From Nioella ostreopsis (GTDB lineage: Bacteria > Pseudomonadota > Alphaproteobacteria > Rhodobacterales > Rhodobacteraceae), in the NCBI RefSeq assembly GCF_004000255.1, contig NZ_RCIQ01000005.1:62001-126000 (forward strand): a DNA stretch of 64,000 bases, given 5' to 3'. Under the pieces are notes generated by a model. The model saw nothing but the letters and a program-made list of their open reading frames with translations, did not search any database and was not told where the DNA came from. This document shows, piece after piece, positions 17,260 to 24,457 of this stretch. Both the position numbers and the translations under genes were made by a program. Position 1 is the stretch's first letter, and the number at the start of each line of letters is the position of its first letter.

Positions 17260-17330
17260 AAATATCCAATTCTGACAAAACACACTCCGCCCTCTCGCGG
17301 CACAGGAGTTTTGTCCAATCCTGACATTTG
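17260..17330. promoter_or_regulatory. Operator-like sites C and D in the regulator 2 / GMC divergent promoter
   Basis: Two copies of TCCAATYCTGAC in the same orientation, at 17265-17276 and 17314-17325, start 49 bases apart. Site C is 24 bases from the regulator 2 start, consistent with autoregulation. Site D is about 80 bases from the GMC gene. Compared with sites A and B they have two extra bases and GAC in place of GG. Confidence 0.5.
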
Positions 17331-17405
17331 CGACGTTCCGGCCCGACCGGCCCCTGTGACACAGTTGGACCAAGGGCCGTCAAATGCGCGGTCGGGGAGG
17401 ACCGA

Positions 17406-19007
17406 ATGACCGCTGAGAGCTATGATTTCATTATTGTGGGCGCTGGCTCTGCCGGGTGTGCCGTGGCCGGGCGACTGGCAGAGGCGGGGCATAGCGTGTT
17501 GCTGCTGGAAGCTGGCGGCAAGGATCGCAATCCCTTCATTCACATCCCGCTTGGCTATTCTTTGCTTTATGCGAACCCGTCCGTGAACTGGTGCTACACC
17601 AGCGCGCCGGAGCCGCATTTGAACGGGCGGCAGCTATTTCAGCCGCGCGGCAAGGTCCTGGGCGGAACCGGTGCGATCAACGGCATGATCTACATGCGCG
17701 GACAGCCACAGGATTTCGACGGATGGGAAGAGGCGGGCTGCACCGGTTGGGGCTGGGACGGGGTGTTGCCCTATTTCAAATCCTGCGAGGACCAGGAACG
17801 CGGCGCGGACGATTTCCACGGCGCTGGCGGGCCCGTATCCGTCTCAGATATCCGTACCGAACATGCGCTTGGCGAAGCGTTCCACGCGGCGTCAGAGGCT
17901 TTGGGCGTACCCCGCAACGATGATTTCAACGGCGCGCAGCAGGAAGGCACCGGCTACGTCCAGACCACGACAAGGAACGGCAAGCGGTGGAGCACGGCGG
18001 CGGGCTATCTGCGCGGGCAGGCCAAACGCAATATCGACCTGCGCCTGCATGCGCTGGTGCAGCGGGTGGACTTGGACGGCAAGCGCGCGACCGGCGTGAC
18101 GTGGACGGACAAGTCGGGGACACATACAGCCAAGGCCCGGCACGAGATCATCCTGTCGGGCGGAACCTTCAATTCCCCGCAACTCCTGCAACTCTCGGGC
18201 ATTGGACCCGGGGCGCTGTTGCAGGCGCATGGCGTTGAGACGCAGCACGACCTGCAAGGCGTGGGCGAAAACTTGCAGGACCATTTCGGGATCGGGGCTG
18301 AGTATCGGTCTACCGTGCGGATGACGGTGAACGATCTGTACAACAACAAGCTGAAAGGCGGGCTGCAACTGCTGCGCTGGCTGCTTTTCCGCTCCGGGCC
18401 CTTCGCCGATAATGGCAATTATTCCAATACCTTCATTTGCTCAGGGCCAGAGATCGACCGCCCCGACATGATGGTGACCTTCATGGCCTGGTGCACGGAT
18501 GAGCAGTTGAAGCCCCACCCGTTTCCCGGCTTCACGATCCTGGCCGAACATATGCGCCCCAATTCACGCGGGCATGTGCGGCTGACCGCGCCGGACCCCG
18601 CGAAAGCGCCGGAAATCCAGTTCAACTTCTTCGCGGACGAGGCCGACCACCGCGCCGCGCTGGCGGGGCTCAAGTTCGGGCGCAAGATTGCGCAGACCGC
18701 GCCGATGTCGGACTGTGTCGAATACGAACTGTCACCCGGCAAGGATGTGCAGTCGGACGAGGATCTGCTGGCCTATTGCCGTCAGAACGGCCTGTCCCTG
18801 CTGCACCCCGTGGGCACCTGCAAGATGGGGGTGGACGACACGGCCGTGGTTGATCCACGCTTGAAAGTGCATGGGATCGAGGGGCTGCGCGTGGCCGATG
18901 CCTCGATCATGCCGCGTATCGTGACCGGCAACACCAACGCGGCCGCGATCATGATCGGGGAAAAGGCCGCGGCGATCATTCTGGAAGACCTCAGGGGGCG
19001 CGCATGA
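17406..19007 (+). CDS. GMC-family FAD-dependent oxidoreductase (choline dehydrogenase-like)
   Basis: A 533-residue flavoprotein that oxidises an alcohol or sugar hydroxyl; the acceptor is probably quinone or cytochrome rather than O2 (family inference). It has an N-terminal FAD motif IIVGAGSAGCAVAGRL, the GMC signature 1 region PRGKVLGGTGAINGMIYMRG and signature 2 GTFNSPQLLQLSGIGP. The C-terminal active-site region is HPVGTCKMG followed by ASIMPRIVTGNTNA. No signal peptide, so probably cytoplasmic. ATG 17406 has GGGGAGG upstream. The next gene overlaps by ATGA, so the two are co-translated. Substrate unknown; choline is not implied. Confidence 0.88.
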   Translation: MTAESYDFIIVGAGSAGCAVAGRLAEAGHSVLLLEAGGKDRNPFIHIPLGYSLLYANPSVNWCYTSAPEPHLNGRQLFQPRGKVLGGTGAINGMIYMRGQPQDFDGWEEAGCTGWGWDGVLPYFKSCEDQERGADDFHGAGGPVSVSDIRTEHALGEAFHAASEALGVPRNDDFNGAQQEGTGYVQTTTRNGKRWSTAAGYLRGQAKRNIDLRLHALVQRVDLDGKRATGVTWTDKSGTHTAKARHEIILSGGTFNSPQLLQLSGIGPGALLQAHGVETQHDLQGVGENLQDHFGIGAEYRSTVRMTVNDLYNNKLKGGLQLLRWLLFRSGPFADNGNYSNTFICSGPEIDRPDMMVTFMAWCTDEQLKPHPFPGFTILAEHMRPNSRGHVRLTAPDPAKAPEIQFNFFADEADHRAALAGLKFGRKIAQTAPMSDCVEYELSPGKDVQSDEDLLAYCRQNGLSLLHPVGTCKMGVDDTAVVDPRLKVHGIEGLRVADASIMPRIVTGNTNAAAIMIGEKAAAIILEDLRGRA

Positions 19008-20017
19008 CACAGACGCTTGGGATTGCCCTGATGGGCACGGGCCGGATGGCGCATGTCTATGGCCCCAAGATCAATGCCCATCCCGGCCTGCGGCTGGAGG
19101 TGATCTATAACCCGCGCATGTCATCCGCCCAAAAGGCCGCCGCGCTTTATGGCGGGCGTCCGATGGACGATCTGGATGCCGTTCTGGCCGATCCGGGCGT
19201 CGATGCGGTGGTGATCGCCACCCCCACCGATACTCATGTGGACTATATCGAGCAGGCGGCGGCGGCGGGCAAACCGATCTATTGCGAAAAGCCTCTCGAC
19301 CAGTCGCTGGAACGGGTGGACCGTGCCATGCAGGCACTGCAAACGCATCCCGTGCCCTTCATGCTCGGCTTCAACCGCCGGTTCGACCCCGACAACGCGA
19401 TGCTGCAACAGGCCGTGCGCTCGGGTGAGGTCGGCCCGCTCAACATGCTGATGAGCTGGAGCCGCGAGCCAAGCCCCCCGCCGATCGACTATGTCCGTGC
19501 CTCGGGCGGCTACTTCGTCGATGCCACGATCCACGACATCGACTTGCTGTGCTGGATCGCGGGCGAGAGGCCCGTTCAGGTCTATGCCGCCGGTAGCTGC
19601 AAATTCGACCCCCAGATCGGGGCGGAAGGCGATTTCGACCTGACCATGACGACCATGACCATGCCCTCCGGCGCATTGGTCCATATCAACAACTCGCGCG
19701 CCTGTTCCTACGGGTTCGATCAGCGGCTGGAGGCGTTCGGCGAAAAGGGCATGGTGCAGACCCGCAATCACCGCGACGACACGCTTGTCCGGTGGGACGG
19801 CACCGCGACCGAAGCGAGGAAGCCGCTGAAGCACTTCTTTCTCGAACGCTACGATCAGTCCTTCTACAACGCGCTGGACGAGTTCCATGCAGCAGTAACC
19901 GAGGGGCGCGAACCCTCCAGCACTGCCGAGGACGGGCGCGCCGCGCTTGCCATCGCGCTGGCCTGTGCGCAATCGGCGCGGGACGGCGTTGCGGTTCAGC
20001 CAATTTACGGCGGCTAA
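19004..20017 (+). CDS. Gfo/Idh/MocA oxidoreductase, inositol 2-dehydrogenase-like
   Basis: A 337-residue NAD(P)-dependent dehydrogenase. It has a Rossmann start ALMGTGRMA, EKPLDQSLE, FMLGFNRRFDPDN and the catalytic-region motif GGYFVDATIHDIDLL with the His-Asp pair. The EKPLDQ and FNRRFDP pattern resembles IolG-type inositol dehydrogenases. No other iol genes are nearby, so I leave the substrate open. Its start overlaps the GMC gene stop (ATGA). With the other dehydrogenase at 9664-10779 it suggests sequential oxidation of an imported polyol or sugar. Confidence 0.85.
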   Translation: MTQTLGIALMGTGRMAHVYGPKINAHPGLRLEVIYNPRMSSAQKAAALYGGRPMDDLDAVLADPGVDAVVIATPTDTHVDYIEQAAAAGKPIYCEKPLDQSLERVDRAMQALQTHPVPFMLGFNRRFDPDNAMLQQAVRSGEVGPLNMLMSWSREPSPPPIDYVRASGGYFVDATIHDIDLLCWIAGERPVQVYAAGSCKFDPQIGAEGDFDLTMTTMTMPSGALVHINNSRACSYGFDQRLEAFGEKGMVQTRNHRDDTLVRWDGTATEARKPLKHFFLERYDQSFYNALDEFHAAVTEGREPSSTAEDGRAALAIALACAQSARDGVAVQPIYGG

Positions 20018-20122
20018 CATCTGGTTGACCCAGTGCAATGATTGCCTGGCTTTTGTCGCTGAGCACGACGCCGTTTCTGTGGGAGTGCAGGGGCATCCCC
20101 CAAGGCGGCACTCCATTGGTGC

Positions 20123-20770
20123 CTACGGGGTCAGCTGCCTTGCGCTGGCATTCATGCGTGCGGAGAAGACCTCCGCTTCCCCTGTCGAGGTCAGGCGGAT
20201 GGCTGCACCGTCGTCAATGGCATATCCCGCGGGCAATTCGCCCCGCGCTATTGCCTCGGGAAACGCGGTTTGTCGAAGGGGTTCCGTGGAATAGTGCGGA
20301 CAGCAGGAGCCCGGCACGATCCCCAAACCGTCCATTGGGCGCAATCCGTTTCCAAGCGAGTCCGTCAGCACCTTGTCGAACCAGCAGGCCGCCCCTGCGC
20401 TGACCCCGGCCAGCACCGTGCCCGTCGCCGTGGCCTCCGCCAGCACATCAGCAATACCCGTTTCCCGAAGATGGCTGACAAGACGGGCGGTGTTTCCTCC
20501 GCCGACATAGATCAGGTCCAGAGAAGCGGCCCATTCCGCAGCCTCGTCGGAGCCGGCGCCAAGGGGCAGATGCGACAGAGACCCCGCCAGATCCGCAAAC
20601 CGCGCGTGGAACCGGGCAATCTTGCCCGGGTCGTCCAGTGATGCGGCCCCGATGAAGCCGAGCCGTGGCCGGTCCGGCAGACCCTTCAGGCAGAACAGAT
20701 CGAGCTCTGGATCCTCGCCATGGGTGAAGCCTCCACCGCCTATTGCTATGACATGATAGCCGCCGTGCAT
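20123..20770 (-). CDS. Peptidase E-like family S51 serine peptidase
   Basis: A 215-residue homologue of PepE (alpha-aspartyl dipeptidase) and cyanophycinase. The start is HVIAIGGGGF, followed by the YVGGGNTARL strand-turn and the nucleophile elbow GVSAGAACW with catalytic Ser near residue 120. The ATG at 20770 has AAGGGG upstream; the longer upstream frame lacks family similarity. It is divergent from a peptide-type ABC transporter operon, so it may process imported or related dipeptides. The 105-base gap to the convergent upstream gene shows nothing notable. Confidence 0.85.
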   Translation of the reverse strand: MHGGYHVIAIGGGGFTHGEDPELDLFCLKGLPDRPRLGFIGAASLDDPGKIARFHARFADLAGSLSHLPLGAGSDEAAEWAASLDLIYVGGGNTARLVSHLRETGIADVLAEATATGTVLAGVSAGAACWFDKVLTDSLGNGLRPMDGLGIVPGSCCPHYSTEPLRQTAFPEAIARGELPAGYAIDDGAAIRLTSTGEAEVFSARMNASARQLTP

Positions 20771-21050
20771 GTTGCCCCTTTTCGGTTGCCAGCGTCGGTT
20801 TAGCACGGCTTGGTCAACGCATGTATTCGTTTGACACATACGTTCCCGAGAAAAACGAATTTGTCTGATCCCGCGCGGCCTTTGACACTTTCGGTCGGGA
20901 CCACCGGCGATGGCTTCGACGATAGATGAAGTTTTCTGTATCCATGACCGCCTTTCTTTCGGTTTGACGGAAAACGGCACTGACAAGAACAATCGCTTAT
21001 TCGGCCTGGCGGCGCCGGACCCGATCAAATGCCGCACAAGGGAGGAAGAC
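20771..21050. promoter_or_regulatory. Divergent promoter pepE / peptide ABC operon with inverted repeat
   Basis: A 280-base region without a gene. Perfect 8-bp inverted repeats ATTCGTTT (20825-20832) and AAACGAAT (20853-20860) flank a TTGACA-like hexamer at 20831-20836, a plausible operator over a promoter. A second TTTGACA occurs around 20880. The operon's binding-protein gene has GGAGGAAG directly before ATG 21051. The LysR gene at the operon's far end is a candidate regulator, but I see no clear T-N11-A site. Confidence 0.4.
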
Positions 21051-22532
21051 ATGAAACGAATAATTGCACTAGCGACGGCGGCCGTGCTGCTGGCCAGCCC
21101 CATGGCCATGGCGCAAAGCGGAACCTTCCGTCAGGCGCATGAATATGGCTTCGGCGCACAATCCAGCCTCGACCCGATCTCGAACGGGCGGATTTTCCAG
21201 ATCACCGAAAAGATCATGAGCCGTCTGGTGCGCCCCGGCCTTGATGGCCGTCCAAGCCCGGACCTCGCGACCGAATGGTCCGCGAACGAGGACGCCACGG
21301 TCTGGACGCTCAGCCTGCGTGAAGGCGTGACGTTCCATGACGGCACCACCTTTGAAGCCGCCGATGTTCTCTATTCGCTGAACCGCGTGCTGGACCCCGA
21401 GATGGACAGCCCCGCCCGGTCCGCCATCGCGATGATCGAAGCGGTCGAGGCGCTGGACGACATGACCGTTCAGATCACGCTGGACACGCCCTTCGCGGAC
21501 CTGCCCTTGCAGCTGATGGATTACCGGCTGCGGATGATCCCCGAAGATTCGGGCGATACGATCGCCACCACCGGCATCGGCACCGGCCCCTTCATGGTCG
21601 AAACCTTCGACGCGGAAGGCACAACCGTTCTTGTTGCCAACCCCGACTACTGGGAAGGTGCGCCCGGCGTTGCCCGGATGGAGATCATCGGCATTCCCGA
21701 CGGTCAGGCCCGCCTGCAGGCGCTGCTTGGCGGCCAGATCGACATGGAACGCGGGATCACCGCGCAGCAAAGCGTGATGTTCCAGGGCTCGGACCGGTTT
21801 ACCATTCAGGAAATCCCGACCGGCAACTGGCGCGGTCTGGTGTTCCGCACCGATGTGGAACCCTTCAACGACCTGCGCGTGCGTCAGGCGGTGCGGATGG
21901 TTGCGGATCGTCAGGAACTGGTGGATCTGGTGCTTGGCGGGGGCGGCATCGTCGCCTGTGACACGCCGGTGGAACCCAACGACCAGTATCGTGCCGACCT
22001 GTCCTGCCCGCAGGACATCGAGGGCGCGCGCGCGTTGCTGGCCGAGGCGGGCTATCCCGACGGCATCGACATCGACGTGCATGTGGCCACGCTGGAGCCG
22101 ACATGGCCGACATTGGCCGTCGCCTATCAGCAACAGGCTGCCGCTGCCGGTATCCGCGTGAACGTGGTTCAGGCCCCGACCGATGGCTACTGGTCCGAGG
22201 TCTGGATGCATGAAGATGTGTCGGCCACCCGCTGGAACGAACGCCCCGCGGATCAGGCCCTGCATGAAATCTACCTGTCTACGGCGCGCTGGAACGAGTC
22301 CTTCTATCAGGATGAAGCTTTCGACGCCTTGCTGGCCGCTGCCCGCCGCGAGCTGGATTTCGAAGCCCGCCGCGCGCTCTATGTGCAGGCACAGGAGCAT
22401 CTTCAGGAAACCGCCGGCACGCTGATCCCCTATCACGTGACCCGCCTGGTCGGCGTGTCCTCGCGCGTGCACAACCTCGATGCGGTCAAGAACGACGCCG
22501 TGCGCTGGCACCTGATCACCGTCGACGAGTGA
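21051..22532 (+). CDS. Peptide/opine-type ABC transporter substrate-binding protein
   Basis: A 493-residue SBP_bac_5 (DppA/OppA) family periplasmic protein. The signal peptide is MKRIIALATAAVLLASPMAM with cleavage at AMA-QS. Family features include SLDPISNGRIFQITEKIMSRLV near the mature N terminus, the EWSANEDATVWTLSLREGVT strand pair and FHDGTTFEAADVLYSLNRVL. ATG 21051 was chosen for the strong GGAGGAAG and signal peptide. Members bind peptides but also opines, glycosides and other small molecules, so the ligand is unknown. First gene of an eight-gene operon, followed by a hairpin that probably sets its higher expression. Confidence 0.92.
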   Translation: MKRIIALATAAVLLASPMAMAQSGTFRQAHEYGFGAQSSLDPISNGRIFQITEKIMSRLVRPGLDGRPSPDLATEWSANEDATVWTLSLREGVTFHDGTTFEAADVLYSLNRVLDPEMDSPARSAIAMIEAVEALDDMTVQITLDTPFADLPLQLMDYRLRMIPEDSGDTIATTGIGTGPFMVETFDAEGTTVLVANPDYWEGAPGVARMEIIGIPDGQARLQALLGGQIDMERGITAQQSVMFQGSDRFTIQEIPTGNWRGLVFRTDVEPFNDLRVRQAVRMVADRQELVDLVLGGGGIVACDTPVEPNDQYRADLSCPQDIEGARALLAEAGYPDGIDIDVHVATLEPTWPTLAVAYQQQAAAAGIRVNVVQAPTDGYWSEVWMHEDVSATRWNERPADQALHEIYLSTARWNESFYQDEAFDALLAAARRELDFEARRALYVQAQEHLQETAGTLIPYHVTRLVGVSSRVHNLDAVKNDAVRWHLITVDE

Positions 22533-22548
22533 TCGGCTGAAACCATGC

Positions 22549-22588
22549 CCTCCGCCCCGCAAGACCGGGGCGGAGGAGCTTCTTTCTT
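22549..22588 (+). terminator. Intra-operon hairpin after the binding-protein gene
   Basis: A perfect 11-bp stem CCTCCGCCCCG/CGGGGCGGAGG (22549-22559 with 22566-22576), 6-base loop, then the T-rich AGCTTCTTTCTTT. Such structures commonly cause partial termination or stabilise binding-protein mRNA in ABC operons. Confidence 0.7.
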
Positions 22589-22609
22589 TAAAGGGCGGGT
22601 GGCACAACG

Positions 22610-23566
22610 ATGCTGCAGATGTTTCTTCGGCGCCTGTTTCTGGGTGCGATCACAGTGGCCATCGTGTCCATGATCATCTTCGCAGGCGTAGAGATTCTGC
22701 CCGGCGACGCCTGCACCGCTTTCCTGGAACGCGAAGCGCAGGGGCGGGTGCTGGAAAACTGCCGCGAAGAACTGGACCTCAACCGTCCCGCTGTCGTGCG
22801 CTACCTCGATTGGGCGTCCGATGCGTTGCGCGGCGATCTGGGCGTGTCCGCCAATGGCCAGCGATCCATCGCCGAGATGGTTGGCGCGCGGTTGCAGAAT
22901 TCGCTGCTGCTGGCTGCCTGTGCGCTGATCGTGGGCGTGCCGACCGCCATCTTCCTTGGCGTCGTGTCGGGCCTCTGGCGCGACCGGCCCGTCGACCTGA
23001 TCCTGTCGACCGGCGCGATCTTCGCCATGACCATCCCCGAATTCGTCTCTGCCACGGTGCTGATCCTCGTCTTCTCGGTCTGGCTTGGCTGGCTGCCGGG
23101 CATCGTGCTGACCTCGGCCAATGCGCCCGCATCCGAGTTTTTCCCCGAGATCATACTGCCCGTGGTGGTGCTGGCCATGGTGATGACCGCGCATATCCTG
23201 CGCACCGTCCGCTCCTCGGTCATCGAGGTGATGAACAGCGATTACGTGCAGATGGCGACGCTGAAGGGCGTGCCCTACTGGCGCATCGTGTTCCGCCACG
23301 CGCTGCCCAATGCGCTGCTGCCCGCGATCAACGTTGTGGCGCTGACCATCGCCTGGCTTCTGGGCGGTGTCGTGGTGATCGAGGTGGTGTTCAACTATCC
23401 GGGCCTTGGCCGGATGATGATCGACGCGATTTCCGACCGTGACCTGCCGGTGGTGCAGGCCATCGCGCTGATCGTGGCCACGGTCTATGTGGGCGTGAAC
23501 CTGACCGCCGACTTGCTGACCATGGTCGCCAACCCGCGCCTGCGCACCCTTTACACGAGGAAATGA
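22610..23566 (+). CDS. Peptide-type ABC transporter permease (DppB-like)
   Basis: A 318-residue inner-membrane permease of the DppB/OppB family. The N terminus FLRRLFLGAITVAIVSMIIF is the first transmembrane helix. The extracytoplasmic loop carries LNRPAVVRYLDWASDALRGD followed by LGVS. The BPD coupling motif region VMNSDYVQMATLKG precedes FRHALPNALLP, and the C terminus contains the family's EVVFNYPGLGRMMIDAI. It pairs with the next gene; the stop overlaps that start (ATGA). Confidence 0.93.
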   Translation: MLQMFLRRLFLGAITVAIVSMIIFAGVEILPGDACTAFLEREAQGRVLENCREELDLNRPAVVRYLDWASDALRGDLGVSANGQRSIAEMVGARLQNSLLLAACALIVGVPTAIFLGVVSGLWRDRPVDLILSTGAIFAMTIPEFVSATVLILVFSVWLGWLPGIVLTSANAPASEFFPEIILPVVVLAMVMTAHILRTVRSSVIEVMNSDYVQMATLKGVPYWRIVFRHALPNALLPAINVVALTIAWLLGGVVVIEVVFNYPGLGRMMIDAISDRDLPVVQAIALIVATVYVGVNLTADLLTMVANPRLRTLYTRK

Positions 23567-24456
23567 CGGACATGAGCCTTGCCTCAATCCCGCAGAATTC
23601 GCGCCTTGGCCGCACCCTGTCGGTGCTGCGCGATGTCATGTCCCGCCCCTCTGGCGCAGTCGGTCTTTGCCTCGTGGTGTTTCACCTGATCCTGGCGGTG
23701 ATCAGCCCCTATATCGCACCCTTCGACTATCGCACGATGAATGCTGCGATGATGCTGACCGGGCCGGACGGTGTGCATTTTCTGGGCACCGACCACCTGG
23801 GCCGCGACGTGTTCAGCCGCACCATTCAAGGCGGGCGTGAGGCCATTCTGGTCACCGGCATTGCCACCCCGATTGCCGTGGCCTGGGGCGGCTTGGTGGG
23901 CATTTTTTTCGGCCTCATCGGTGGCCGGGTGGACGAGGTGATGATGCGCTTCGTCGATGCCTTCCTGTCGCTGCCTTGGATCCTGAAGATGCTGGTCCTG
24001 ATCGTGACCTTCGGTACTGGCATCGAGGTGCTGATCCCGACGCTTGCCTTCTTCTACGGCATCCCCGTGATCCGCATTGCCCGCGCCGCGACCCATGACG
24101 TGGTGGCGCGCGATTTCGTCGCCGCCGCCCGCGCGCGCGGTCACAGCCGCATGACGATCATGCGCAAGGAACTGCTGCCCAATGTGCTGGATGCGCTGAT
24201 GGTGGAAGGCGCAATGCGCTGGTCGTGGATGCTGCTGGCCTTTTCGTCGCTGTCCTTCCTGGGTTTCGGGGTTTCGCCGCCGACACCCGACTGGGGACTG
24301 ATGATCGCCGATGCGCGCGGCTTCATGTCCTTCGCGCCCTGGGGCGTGCTGGGGCCAGTTATCGCGCTGTCGACGCTGATCATCGGCATCAACCTGACGG
24401 CTGACGCGCTGGCCAAGGCGCTTGGCATCGACCGCGCACAGAAGGCCCCGGTGTGA
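23563..24456 (+). CDS. Peptide-type ABC transporter permease (DppC-like)
   Basis: A 297-residue DppC/OppC-family permease. The typical segments are FLGTDHLGRDVFSRTIQGGR after the first helix and the coupling motif DFVAAARARGHSRMTIMRKE followed by LLPNVL. The WGLMIADARGFM loop precedes the last helices. The ATG at 23563 overlaps the DppB stop; the ATG at 23572 sits 11 bases after GAGG and is an equal alternative. Confidence 0.93.
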   Translation: MTDMSLASIPQNSRLGRTLSVLRDVMSRPSGAVGLCLVVFHLILAVISPYIAPFDYRTMNAAMMLTGPDGVHFLGTDHLGRDVFSRTIQGGREAILVTGIATPIAVAWGGLVGIFFGLIGGRVDEVMMRFVDAFLSLPWILKMLVLIVTFGTGIEVLIPTLAFFYGIPVIRIARAATHDVVARDFVAAARARGHSRMTIMRKELLPNVLDALMVEGAMRWSWMLLAFSSLSFLGFGVSPPTPDWGLMIADARGFMSFAPWGVLGPVIALSTLIIGINLTADALAKALGIDRAQKAPV

Positions 24457-24457
24457 C

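Noticed and set aside
17242-17373. N-terminal extension of regulator 2 to 17373
   Set aside because: The extra 44 codons lack a Shine-Dalgarno, are Arg/Gly-rich, and would place coding sequence over both operator-like sites. GTG 17241 has an excellent AAGGAGGGG.
9664-20017. Calling the island a myo-inositol (iol) catabolic cluster
   Set aside because: Only one gene resembles iolG. iolB, iolC, iolD, iolE and an iol-type regulator are missing, and GMC oxidoreductases are not part of that pathway.
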